64,000 bases of DNA from Corynebacterium sp. (lineage in GTDB: Bacteria; Actinomycetota; Actinomycetes; Mycobacteriales; Mycobacteriaceae), in contig NZ_JAUNUG010000002.1 of assembly GCF_030538285.1 (NCBI RefSeq), positions 76,154-140,153 on the forward strand, in the 5' to 3' direction. The notes under the pieces were generated by a model that had not been told where the DNA came from, searched no databases, and saw only the letters and a program-made list of their open reading frames with translations. Below, piece by piece: positions 6,974 through 14,620 of the stretch; positions within the stretch are counted from its first letter, which is position 1, and the number at the start of each line of letters is the position of its first letter. The translations under genes were made by a program, and so were the position numbers.

Positions 6974-8152
6974 TCAGCGATTGTCAATCGGCACCAGCCT
7001 CTGGGAGGTGCGGTCGTAGACGACCTCGACGATATCGCCCGTCATGATCATGTCGACGGCCTGGTTGATCACCCGCAGCGGGGCGATGAACCACTCAGAG
7101 GGGTTGTAGGTGCGCCCCCCGGGTCCGACCTGGGAGACCTGCAGTCGGGAGGCGGCGAACACACGGTGCAGCAGATGTTCCAGCGCGGAGGGTCGGAGAT
7201 TGTAGGCCCGGTAGTCGGCGATGACCTCGACCGGGGCCATGAGATATGTCGGTTCCTTAGCGGCGTCGGCCACCCGCTGGTCCACGGAGGTGGTGGAGAA
7301 ACCGATCTTGTACAGGTCGTCCAGTGCCGCGATCTGCGGGTCCTCGCTGAGGGAGCGCAGCACGTAGATGTGGCCGGTCTCCTGGTCGGCGTCACCGATC
7401 TCGGAGGCGTCGAATCCGGTGCGTACCACCGCGCGGCCGTTCTGCTCGTAGAGCCGGATGGAGAAGGACTGCCGGTACATGGAGGACTCGGTGCCGTTTT
7501 CGAACACGACACGCAGCCGTTCCTTCGGGCGCTCGCGGTCACCGTTGGGCTTGAACTCGGTTTCCCCGACTTCAGCGACAAACGCCATGACACCACCGAG
7601 CACGAAGAAGGTGCCCACTTTGATGGTGGAGAGGCCACGGAAAGGAATGAGCTGCCAGGTTCCCTCCTGCAGTTCGGCGTGCTTGGCGGCGAAGAGAGGT
7701 CTAAAGACCTCGAAGTCCTCGGCCTTCGTCCGTTTGGCCACCTCGTCGGCGGAGCGCGGCTGCGCCGGTTGCTCGGGTAGCCCGGACAGGTCGAAGATGT
7801 CCGCGTCGCTGTCGAGCAGATCCAGGTCATCCTCGGCCAGAAGATCATCCAGGGAGTCGATCTCGGGGGCATCCAGCAGGCCAAACTCATCGAATGCGCG
7901 CACCTGCTGGGCCCGTTCCGGAGTGGCCCGGAAGCCGTCGAGCCGGGCGCCGAGTTTCCGTTCGGCGATGTCGCGGGTCGACGACGAGGGTTCGCGCCCG
8001 TGCGCGCGATAAAACTCCACGATCTCCAGGAAGCCCTTCTCCAGGCGGCTGTCCGCCGTCACCGGCGGGGGCTTGATGGGGGTGTCCAGCAGGCCGTCGG
8101 TGTCCGCGGCAAAGAGGTCCGCCAACACCTGCGGGTCGATCTCCTTATTCAT
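6974..8152 (-). CDS. GIY-YIG nuclease-domain protein of a putative restriction cassette
   Basis: A 392-residue protein. The C-terminal third carries a GIY-YIG fold of the T5orf172 type: HIYVLRS at 261-267, YKIGFS at 281-286, an arginine at 293 and the metal-binding glutamate candidate in EHLLHRVF at about 325. The N-terminal 130 residues contain a strongly acidic stretch (SLDDLLAEDDLDLLDSDAD), and the middle is predicted mostly beta. It probably cuts DNA. The ATG at 8152 is chosen because it overlaps the end of the helicase gene (TAA at 8145-8147), giving translational coupling. This gene is last in the methyltransferase-helicase-nuclease operon. The target and cofactor needs are unknown. Confidence 0.8.
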   Translation of the reverse strand: MNKEIDPQVLADLFAADTDGLLDTPIKPPPVTADSRLEKGFLEIVEFYRAHGREPSSSTRDIAERKLGARLDGFRATPERAQQVRAFDEFGLLDAPEIDSLDDLLAEDDLDLLDSDADIFDLSGLPEQPAQPRSADEVAKRTKAEDFEVFRPLFAAKHAELQEGTWQLIPFRGLSTIKVGTFFVLGGVMAFVAEVGETEFKPNGDRERPKERLRVVFENGTESSMYRQSFSIRLYEQNGRAVVRTGFDASEIGDADQETGHIYVLRSLSEDPQIAALDDLYKIGFSTTSVDQRVADAAKEPTYLMAPVEVIADYRAYNLRPSALEHLLHRVFAASRLQVSQVGPGGRTYNPSEWFIAPLRVINQAVDMIMTGDIVEVVYDRTSQRLVPIDNR

Positions 8153-10121
8153 CGGTGTTCTTCTCCTGTGACTGTGCGTGTTCGCGCTTGAGTCGTTGCA
8201 GCACGAGCACCGCTTCCGCGTACAGCCGCTCCGTGGGGTCCTCACTCCTGCGGTCGGGGCGCTTCCCGTTCACCTTCACCCAGTTCTGAACGGTGGGGAA
8301 AAGCTCCATCGCCTCCTGAGGGCTCATGTCGATGCGGCTGGCGGCGATCGAGTCGGAGATCAACCGCAGCACCGACGGGGTCACGGACTTGGACATGACC
8401 TCGAAGGCGCGTTGGAAGGGGTTGACTGCATCGATGAGATTGATGTGCAGCTTCTCGATGTCCACGAAGGAATTGGCGAGTTTGATGAAGCGCTTGTCTC
8501 CGACCTCCCGTACCTCGCCGGTCTTGATCACGGAGTCGACGACCACGCGCTGGCGTACCTCCTCCAGCTCTGCATCGGTCAGATCGGGATAGCGCTCCCG
8601 GATGATCTTCGGGATGAGGATCTTGTTGGTGGTCTCCGGGTCGACACCGCCGGCGGCGGCACGTGCGAAGGTGTCATCCTGGAGGATGGTCGCCTTGAGG
8701 TCATTGAGATCGGAATCGACGATCTGCCTCACCCGGTCGGTGGACGGCTCCCGGAACCCGTCGACCTTGATTTGACCGGGTTTGGCGTGGTCATCATTGC
8801 CGTGCTTCGTCTTGAAGTCGAAGTTCTGCGCCAGCACCTGCTCCATCAGCAAGGAGGCGGTGATGGCCTTGAGCATGTTGTTGACGGACACGGTCACCTC
8901 GTCCTGCGTGGCGTCCGGCTCAGCGATGAGGTTGGTGAACTGGGCGTGTTCCTTGCCTTCGACGTCACGGGTGACACGTCCGATGATCTGGATGATCTCC
9001 GTGAGCGAGGCGCGGTAGCCGACGGTCAGGGCGTGCTCGGCATACGGCCAGTCGAAGCCCTCCTTGGCCATGCCGAGGGCGATGATGATGTCGATGCCGT
9101 CGCGGTCCTTCGCCGCCACCTCGGTGAGGTAGATCAGGGTGGCTGCGCGCGCCTTCTGATCGGTGTCGTCGACGAGGTCGGCGACCTGGAGGATCTCTCC
9201 GGTGTCGCGTCGGCGCACGCTGATGATCCCGGTGTCTTCGTCAACGCCGTCGACCTCGCCGATGACGTCGAGGATGTATCCGACCTCCTCCAGTTTGTCC
9301 TTGGTGGATTCGCCGGAGTTCACGCTCGGGATGTGGAGGATGGTCTTTTTATCCAGGTCCAGCACCTCATCGATCGCGTCGGTGTAGCGCCCCTGGTAGA
9401 AGTGGTGGCCGATGCCGAGCGACTGCAGGTGGCGGTAGCCGTTGAGCTGGTCGTAATAGTTGAAGGTGACGGGGGTGAACTTCGCCTCGTCCTCGGGGGA
9501 GAGCACCGGCACGGTGTCGCCGCGGAAATAGGAGCCCGTCATAGCGACAACGTGGGCGTCGGAGCCCGCCATGACGCTGCGCAGCAGAGAGCCGAGGCGG
9601 CTGGAGTCGAGGTCGGCGGAGACGTGGTGGAACTCGTCGATGGCCAACACCGTGCCATCGAAATCCTCCGGGGCGAGCTTCTCGAAAGCAAAGCGCAGGG
9701 TGGCGTGGGTGCACACGAGGATCGGATCACTGCCCTGCAGGAAGCGCACGAAGGAATCGACCTTGCTTTCCGACGACCCCGGGATACACAGGTTGTTGCG
9801 CTCCTCCACCGCCCAGTTGGCGAAGAAACCGTGGGTGACCAGGTCGGTGTCGCCGAAGGAGGCGCCGATCGAGCGTTCCGGTACCGCGACGATGACCTTT
9901 GTGCGCCCCTGGTTGTAGAGCTTGTCCAGACCGACGAACATCAGCGCGCGGGACTTGCCCGAGGCCGGCGGTGCCTTGATCAGCAGGTAGGGGGAATCAC
10001 GATGCTCAAAGACGCGGCGCTGCATCTCCCGCATGCCCATGGCGTCGGTGTTGACCGAGGTGCCCGCCTGGGCGTAGGTCACGTTGACGATATTACTGAC
10101 GGGTTTGCTGTGTTTGCCCAT
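8145..10121 (-). CDS. SF2 DEAD/DEAH-box helicase or translocase of a putative restriction cassette
   Basis: A 658-residue superfamily 2 ATPase. Walker A is APPASGKS (about 50-57), motif II is DEFH (162-165), motif III is TGSYF (195-199) and motif VI is QIIGRVTRD. The segment ALGMAKEGFDWP corresponds to the motif V region of restriction-type helicases. The second half after motif VI is a long helical region with no recognised domain. It likely uses ATP to translocate on or remodel DNA for the nuclease encoded next. It starts 8 bases after the methyltransferase stop, behind GAGGAAT. Related bipartite helicase-nuclease restriction enzymes are known (for example CglI of Corynebacterium glutamicum), but the nuclease type here differs. 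Confidence 0.85.
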   Translation of the reverse strand: MGKHSKPVSNIVNVTYAQAGTSVNTDAMGMREMQRRVFEHRDSPYLLIKAPPASGKSRALMFVGLDKLYNQGRTKVIVAVPERSIGASFGDTDLVTHGFFANWAVEERNNLCIPGSSESKVDSFVRFLQGSDPILVCTHATLRFAFEKLAPEDFDGTVLAIDEFHHVSADLDSSRLGSLLRSVMAGSDAHVVAMTGSYFRGDTVPVLSPEDEAKFTPVTFNYYDQLNGYRHLQSLGIGHHFYQGRYTDAIDEVLDLDKKTILHIPSVNSGESTKDKLEEVGYILDVIGEVDGVDEDTGIISVRRRDTGEILQVADLVDDTDQKARAATLIYLTEVAAKDRDGIDIIIALGMAKEGFDWPYAEHALTVGYRASLTEIIQIIGRVTRDVEGKEHAQFTNLIAEPDATQDEVTVSVNNMLKAITASLLMEQVLAQNFDFKTKHGNDDHAKPGQIKVDGFREPSTDRVRQIVDSDLNDLKATILQDDTFARAAAGGVDPETTNKILIPKIIRERYPDLTDAELEEVRQRVVVDSVIKTGEVREVGDKRFIKLANSFVDIEKLHINLIDAVNPFQRAFEVMSKSVTPSVLRLISDSIAASRIDMSPQEAMELFPTVQNWVKVNGKRPDRRSEDPTERLYAEAVLVLQRLKREHAQSQEKNTDE

Positions 10122-10129
10122 GATTCCTC

Positions 10130-12817
10130 TTACTTCTTCTCCGCGGCGATGGCGTCTTCATACATAGCAAACAGGGTGGACAGACGGGCTTCATCAGTCT
10201 CGAACGCTCGTGTGGAATACAGCTTGTCGACGGCCGCATCCACCTCCGCATGCGCCTGCCGGAGATTCGCGGGCATCTTATCCGGGTCGTACAGCTGCGC
10301 CAGCGTGAACTCGCAGTGATACTCCCGCACATCGAGAACCCGCAGGGCCAGCTCCGTGAGTTCCTCCTTGGAATGTGTGCTCAAGGGCGGAACCGGGAAG
10401 TTGTTGTAGACAATGGTGTTGGAGTAGCGGAAATCCGTCTTCATCTTCCCGCCGACGGCTCTCACCCACACCATGTGCATGCGTGAGGTGAGCAGTGCGA
10501 AAAGCCAGGGTTCGGCGTCATAGACGGCGAAGGCGAGGTTCGAGATGACCGTATCGGGTCCGAGATAGCCGATCGGGATGTAGTCCCGGCGCTCGGAGGA
10601 CACGCTCGGCACGATGATGGAGTTCGTGGGTTTGTAGGCAATGTGCCCAAAAGAATATGGGATGGCAGCCAGCTTTTGTGTAGCGGGTCGCTTACTGGAG
10701 ATCCTGTGTTCCCGTACCTTTTCTATCCGTTCGAGAATCGGCGGTATAGAGGATAGCTTCAAAAAGCTCTTTGCGTCTAACCATAGGGCCCAGCGCTCCC
10801 TGCCGCTAATCAGCTCACTGGCTCCAATGAAGCGCTTTAGGAATTCTGGGCACTGAGGATATTGCTTAATGAGGTCATTCGATTCCTCGGTAGTAAGTAG
10901 AAGATTTCCTCCGTCGTTCGGCATGCTGCCGAACACCATTGAGGGAAGCACGTTACTTGTCGGCTTAGTTCTTCTTGCTACTGTCACAAATGGGCCGTCC
11001 GCCAGATACCCGTTGATATTCGATGCTCGGATCCGCAGGTCATCGGTGAAGATGTACTTCGGTTTGTCGCTCGACATGCGAAGTGAGACCACCACGACGG
11101 TGACGCCCGCGTTGTACTTGGCGTTGTTCTCCCATTTGAATGACGTGTAGGCGTAACCGATCTCGATGCCCATGTCGAAGATCATGGGGAACATCAATGC
11201 GACGTGTTCGCCCTGAACCACCGAATTCGTCGACACCAACGACAACTCGGCACGCGTATCCCTTATGTAGTCCGCGCCCTTTATGAACCACAGAGCGATG
11301 TAATCCAGGTTCTTCGAGAAGGGCCGTGCCCCGAAAACGAACTCGTAATCCTCCTTCTGTTCCTTAGTCTGCTTCTTAGATCCGCCGTACGGCGGGTTGC
11401 TGATCAGGTAGATCTCATCCGTGCCGTTGTTTGGGCACACCTGGTTCCAGTCCAGGCGGGCGGCGTTGCCGGCGACGATGTTGCCGGTCTCCTTCAGCGG
11501 GATGAGCGGGATGCTGATGCCGAACTTCTCGGCGAACTCCGCGTTCATCTGGTGCTTGGCGATCCACATCGACAGGATCGCCACTTCCACAGCAAAGTCA
11601 TCGATCTCGATGCCGAAGAAGTTCTCGATGTTGATGCGCGAATCGGTGAACAGGGCGTCTTGGGTCTTGTTCAGGCTGGCCAACCGGTCGAGGATCGCGT
11701 GCTCCAGGCGGCGTAGTTCCTTGTAGGCGATGACTAGGAAGTTTCCCGAACCACACGCCGGATCGAAGATCGTGATCCCGGCGATACGGTCGTAGAGGCG
11801 GTTGAGTTGGGGGATGCTGTCGTAGGCGGCGTCGAAACGCTCCTTCAACTCGTCGAGGAACAGCGGCTCGATCGTCTTTAAGATGTTCGGCACCGAGGTG
11901 TAGTGCTGCCCCAGGTCCGAGCGCGTGCCCGGGGAAACGATCGCCTGGAACATGGAACCGAAGATGTCCGGGTTGATCTCCTGCCACATCAGGGTGCCCA
12001 GGTCGATGAGCAGCGTGCGCGCCTTCGCCGTGAAGTCGGGCACCACCATGGCGGCGTCCGCGCTGAACAACCGACCGTTGACGTACGGGAAGTCCCGCAG
12101 GTGTGTGGGCTTGTCCTGGGGAACAGGGGTGTCCAGCGCGGAGAAGAGGTCGGTGAGGAAATCCCGGGTGTCCGAACCATCGGGCAGGGTGTGGGAACCG
12201 ACGGCGTTGGTGAACTGGTTCTCGGTGAACACGCCGGTGTCCTCGGCGAAGAAGCAGAACAGCAGGCGGGTGAAGAACACGTTGAGGCTGTGGCGGCCAG
12301 CCGGGGAGGTGATGAGGTCGGTGTTGGCGGTGAGCAGCTCGTCGAAAAGCTTGCCCATGCGCTCGGCGGCGCGCACATCCGCGTGAGCCTCGGCGACATA
12401 CTGGGCCTTTTCCATACCCGCCCACGGCAGGAAGAACGTGAAGTGCGCGGCGATGTCCCGGATCGGGATGACCAGGTTCTCGCGTGTCTTCATGTCCAAC
12501 GCCACCAGCTCCTCGAAGTCGGTGGCGATGACGAAGCGCGGGGTGTAGCGCACCACATGTGCGGCGGCGCGCAGCTCCTCGACGGCCTCCAGGGCCTGCC
12601 CCTGGGGCACCTCCCGGAAGTACACGACGTTCTTCTGGGCGACCTCCACGTCCGGCTCGGCAGCCACATTAAGGGAACCCGTGCGCAGGCGGGTGAGGGA
12701 GGACTTCGGCTTGCCGTAGGCGTCCAGGAGCTCGAAAATGAACTCCCGATCATAGGACTCGCGGTAGCCCAGGGGCTCGATTCGAGCCTCGACGGCCTTG
12801 AGACTCAGCTTCGCCAT
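10130..12817 (-). CDS. MmeI-like class I DNA adenine methyltransferase
   Basis: An 895-residue N6-adenine DNA methyltransferase. The SAM-binding motif FDPACGSGNFL is at 351-361, preceded by GQHYTS (304-309), and the catalytic motif IV NPPYGG is at 474-479. The N-terminal 200 residues resemble the MmeI-type N-terminal and helical spacer domains (FFTRLLFCFFAEDTGVF), but I see no D-ExK nuclease motif there, so cutting must be done by another protein. The region from about residue 506 to 740 should hold target recognition and has a much lower GC content (about 51% over 10681-11040). First gene of the island; GGAGGAAG precedes the ATG. A methylation-only role cannot be excluded. Confidence 0.85.
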   Translation of the reverse strand: MAKLSLKAVEARIEPLGYRESYDREFIFELLDAYGKPKSSLTRLRTGSLNVAAEPDVEVAQKNVVYFREVPQGQALEAVEELRAAAHVVRYTPRFVIATDFEELVALDMKTRENLVIPIRDIAAHFTFFLPWAGMEKAQYVAEAHADVRAAERMGKLFDELLTANTDLITSPAGRHSLNVFFTRLLFCFFAEDTGVFTENQFTNAVGSHTLPDGSDTRDFLTDLFSALDTPVPQDKPTHLRDFPYVNGRLFSADAAMVVPDFTAKARTLLIDLGTLMWQEINPDIFGSMFQAIVSPGTRSDLGQHYTSVPNILKTIEPLFLDELKERFDAAYDSIPQLNRLYDRIAGITIFDPACGSGNFLVIAYKELRRLEHAILDRLASLNKTQDALFTDSRINIENFFGIEIDDFAVEVAILSMWIAKHQMNAEFAEKFGISIPLIPLKETGNIVAGNAARLDWNQVCPNNGTDEIYLISNPPYGGSKKQTKEQKEDYEFVFGARPFSKNLDYIALWFIKGADYIRDTRAELSLVSTNSVVQGEHVALMFPMIFDMGIEIGYAYTSFKWENNAKYNAGVTVVVVSLRMSSDKPKYIFTDDLRIRASNINGYLADGPFVTVARRTKPTSNVLPSMVFGSMPNDGGNLLLTTEESNDLIKQYPQCPEFLKRFIGASELISGRERWALWLDAKSFLKLSSIPPILERIEKVREHRISSKRPATQKLAAIPYSFGHIAYKPTNSIIVPSVSSERRDYIPIGYLGPDTVISNLAFAVYDAEPWLFALLTSRMHMVWVRAVGGKMKTDFRYSNTIVYNNFPVPPLSTHSKEELTELALRVLDVREYHCEFTLAQLYDPDKMPANLRQAHAEVDAAVDKLYSTRAFETDEARLSTLFAMYEDAIAAEKK
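10600..11300 (-). other. AT-richer target-recognition segment inside the methyltransferase gene
   Basis: Six consecutive sequence lines (10681-11040) count 26 to 34 G+C per 60 bases, about 51%, while flanking parts of the same gene look like the rest of the window. The segment corresponds to the expected target-recognition region, where sequence exchange is common. Confidence 0.7.
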
Positions 12818-12964
12818 GGGCTTCCTCCACCTGATTGAACATCGCTACTGGCAATGAGTGTATCGGCGGTGGGGGACTTTCCGAGCTGCCGGGTCGAGGT
12901 GTGCCGCCTGTATCTTTCGTGGCGGGTCCACCACGTGTGGCCGCGCCCGCCGGCGTCGTACAGT

Positions 12965-13576
12965 CTAGGAACTGACCCCGTAGGCTTTCCGGATCGTCGA
13001 TTCATCGTCCACGACGTCGAGGATGAAGCGGGCGAGATCGATGCGCGGGATCGACCCACCGAGGGTGCCGTGGTCGGTCACCTCGAGGGCCCGGACGTGA
13101 CCGGTCGGCGGAGCCGTCCGCAGACCGGTGGGGCGCACGATGGTCCAGTCCAGGCCCGATTCCCGCACCGCTTCTTCCTGCTCGTTATGGTCCGCCAGCG
13201 GCTTCGCCAGCAACACCGTCATCAACTGCCGCAGGGGAACCGGCAGCTGGGAGGCGGAATCCCCGGCGCCGAGCGAGGACTGCACGATCAGCCGACGCAC
13301 CCCTGCCTCCTTCATCGCATCAATGACCGCGCGGGTGATCTGCGTGCGGGGGCGCGATGAGCCGCGGGAGGCGCCTACGGTGACCACGACGGCGTCGGCA
13401 CCCGCGAAAGCCTCGCGGAGTACCTCCGGGTCGGTCGCGGAACCGGTGATCGCGCGGGTGCCCACGGGGGCGTTGCCGCTGCGCGAGACGACGTTGACCT
13501 GGTGTCCAGCTTGCCGGGCGGCGATGGCGACCTGCGCCCCGGTGCCCCGGGATCCTCCGATGACGGTGATGTTCAT
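12965..13576 (-). CDS. Atypical SDR / NAD(P)-binding protein (NmrA-like)
   Basis: A 203-residue Rossmann-fold protein starting MNITVIGGSRGTG, with the dinucleotide-binding glycines at about residues 7-12 and the conserved segment VRPTGL. It lacks a clear YxxxK pair, so it belongs with atypical short-chain proteins that bind NAD(P) as sensors or reduce flavins or quinones. The ATG at 13576 is preferred over an upstream GTG at 13585 because TAGGGT lies seven bases before it. The stop of pcm lies 11 bases upstream on the same strand. No substrate can be assigned. Confidence 0.75.
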   Translation of the reverse strand: MNITVIGGSRGTGAQVAIAARQAGHQVNVVSRSGNAPVGTRAITGSATDPEVLREAFAGADAVVVTVGASRGSSRPRTQITRAVIDAMKEAGVRRLIVQSSLGAGDSASQLPVPLRQLMTVLLAKPLADHNEQEEAVRESGLDWTIVRPTGLRTAPPTGHVRALEVTDHGTLGGSIPRIDLARFILDVVDDESTIRKAYGVSS

Positions 13577-13586
13577 GCCCCTCACC

Positions 13587-14153
13587 CTAGCGACGGCGTA
13601 GGAGAGGTACGAAACGGAACCCGCCGTGCGAGGTCACCTGCACCTCACCGTCTGGGAGCTTCTCGACGCGCGACATCGCCCCCTTGACCGGAATGACCAT
13701 GATCCCGCCGGGCGCCAGCTGCTCGACGAGGTCAGCGGGCAATTCGGTGGCCTCCGCGGACACCAGGATGCGGTCGAAGGGGGCAATATCCGGCAGCCCG
13801 AACACCCCGTCGGTGGCCTGTACGATCCGCACGTCCACTCCGGCAGCGTCGAGGTTGGCCTGTCCGAAGGCCACGAGTTCGGGGACGAGTTCGACGGCGG
13901 AGAGGCGGCCGCGGCCGTCGAGAAGCGCATGGAGCAGCGCCGTCGACCACCCTGAGCCGGCACCGACATCGAGGACGCGGTGACCGGGTCGGACGTCGAG
14001 AAGCTCAAGCATGAACGCCACCGTCCACGGCTGCGAGTTCGTCTGCCCGTGCCCGATGGCGATGGGGGCGTCAAACCCCGCCTGCCCGCGGGCGCGCTCA
14101 GGGAGAAAACCTGCCCGGTCCACACGCGCCATGACATGCCGAATTCTCTCCAT
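13587..14153 (-). CDS. pcm: Protein-L-isoaspartate O-methyltransferase-like protein
   Basis: A 188-residue SAM methyltransferase. The order of motifs fits the PCMT family: an N-terminal segment that precedes the core (GHGQTNSQPWTVAFMLELL, matching the usual GQTIS-P-V-A-M region), motif I VLDVGAGSGWSTALL, the acidic ribose contact in VELVPEL, and PFDRILVSAEA. It would methylate isoaspartyl residues in aged proteins and so start their repair. The ATG at 14153 follows TAAGGT with exactly six bases between (14160-14165), a leaderless layout. It is divergent from the metallochaperone gene, whose FNR-type promoter lies next to it. Confidence 0.8.
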   Translation of the reverse strand: MERIRHVMARVDRAGFLPERARGQAGFDAPIAIGHGQTNSQPWTVAFMLELLDVRPGHRVLDVGAGSGWSTALLHALLDGRGRLSAVELVPELVAFGQANLDAAGVDVRIVQATDGVFGLPDIAPFDRILVSAEATELPADLVEQLAPGGIMVIPVKGAMSRVEKLPDGEVQVTSHGGFRFVPLLRRR

Positions 14154-14159
14154 ACCCCG

Positions 14160-14165
14160 ACCTTA
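14160..14165 (-). promoter_or_regulatory. -10 hexamer TAAGGT of leaderless pcm
   Basis: On the minus strand TAAGGT, CGGGGT, ATG. It lies only eight bases from the FNR-type box at 14173-14186, so a factor bound there could also affect pcm. Confidence 0.45.
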
Positions 14166-14172
14166 GCGATCT

Positions 14173-14214
14173 TTGATCTACGTCAAGGAACTCCCCGCGC
14201 GGCGGCCCTAACGT
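14173..14214 (+). promoter_or_regulatory. FNR/CRP-type box plus -10 driving the metallochaperone gene
   Basis: TTGATCTACGTCAA (14173-14186) matches the FNR-family half-site arrangement TTGAN6TCAA. A -10 TAACGT stands at 14209-14214. The predicted start near 14221 puts the box centre at about -41.5, the class II activator position. The same arrangement with identical spacing recurs at 14547. Confidence 0.6.
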
Positions 14215-14250
14215 CAAGGGTGTCAGAAAGTAAAGAGAGAGGACACCATC

Positions 14251-14469
14251 ATGAAGAAGACCACGCTGCGCTCCGACGAGTTCTCCTGCCCGTCGTGCGT
14301 GACCAAGATCGAGACGAAGCTCAACGGCCTGGACGGGGTGGATACGGCCGAGGTGAAGTTCTCCTCGGGCCGCATCCTCGTCGACCATGACCCGGAGAAG
14401 GTCACCGTTCGCGAGCTGGTCGACGCCGTCGCCGCCGTCGGCTACACCGCCAAGCCCTCGGCCGTGTAA
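14251..14469 (+). CDS. Heavy-metal-associated (HMA) domain metallochaperone
   Basis: A 72-residue stand-alone HMA domain. The metal-binding CxxC is C13-P-S-C16, preceded by F-S rather than the usual Met-Thr of copper chaperones. The remaining fold is normal (a helix with VTKIETKL, the strand VDTAEVKF, then VTVRELVDAVAAVGY). It would pass a soft metal ion, copper or zinc, to a membrane ATPase. The P-type ATPase that follows lacks an N-terminal HMA domain, so this protein probably replaces it in trans. The gene has its own promoter and its own terminator, so it can be made in excess of the pump. Confidence 0.85.
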   Translation: MKKTTLRSDEFSCPSCVTKIETKLNGLDGVDTAEVKFSSGRILVDHDPEKVTVRELVDAVAAVGYTAKPSAV

Positions 14470-14483
14470 GTGCTGGCGGGTAC

Positions 14484-14518
14484 AACCCCTCGTTTCCGGT
14501 GCCGGAAACGGGGGTTTT
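14484..14518 (+). terminator. Rho-independent terminator after the HMA gene
   Basis: A near-perfect stem (AACCCCTCGTTTCCGG paired with the following CCGGAAACGGGGGTT, one G-U pair) followed by TTTT. It separates the chaperone transcript from the ATPase transcript. Confidence 0.75.
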
Positions 14519-14546
14519 CCCATGCCGGCAACCACTTCCGCGTTCT

Positions 14547-14588
14547 TTGATCCGCGTCAAGGACTTCCCCCGCGGGCCTCCATAACGT
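14547..14588 (+). promoter_or_regulatory. Second FNR/CRP-type box plus -10, driving the P-type ATPase
   Basis: TTGATCCGCGTCAA (14547-14560) and -10 TAACGT (14583-14588). The distance from box to hexamer is 36 bases, identical to the upstream promoter, and the sequence between is also similar. This looks like a promoter duplication. Confidence 0.6.
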
Positions 14589-14620
14589 CACAGGTGACAA
14601 CACAAGAAAGGACAGGAACC

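Noticed and set aside
8178-10319. 713-codon plus-strand open frame opposite the helicase gene
   Set aside because: Antisense shadow; the helicase motifs on the minus strand are unambiguous.
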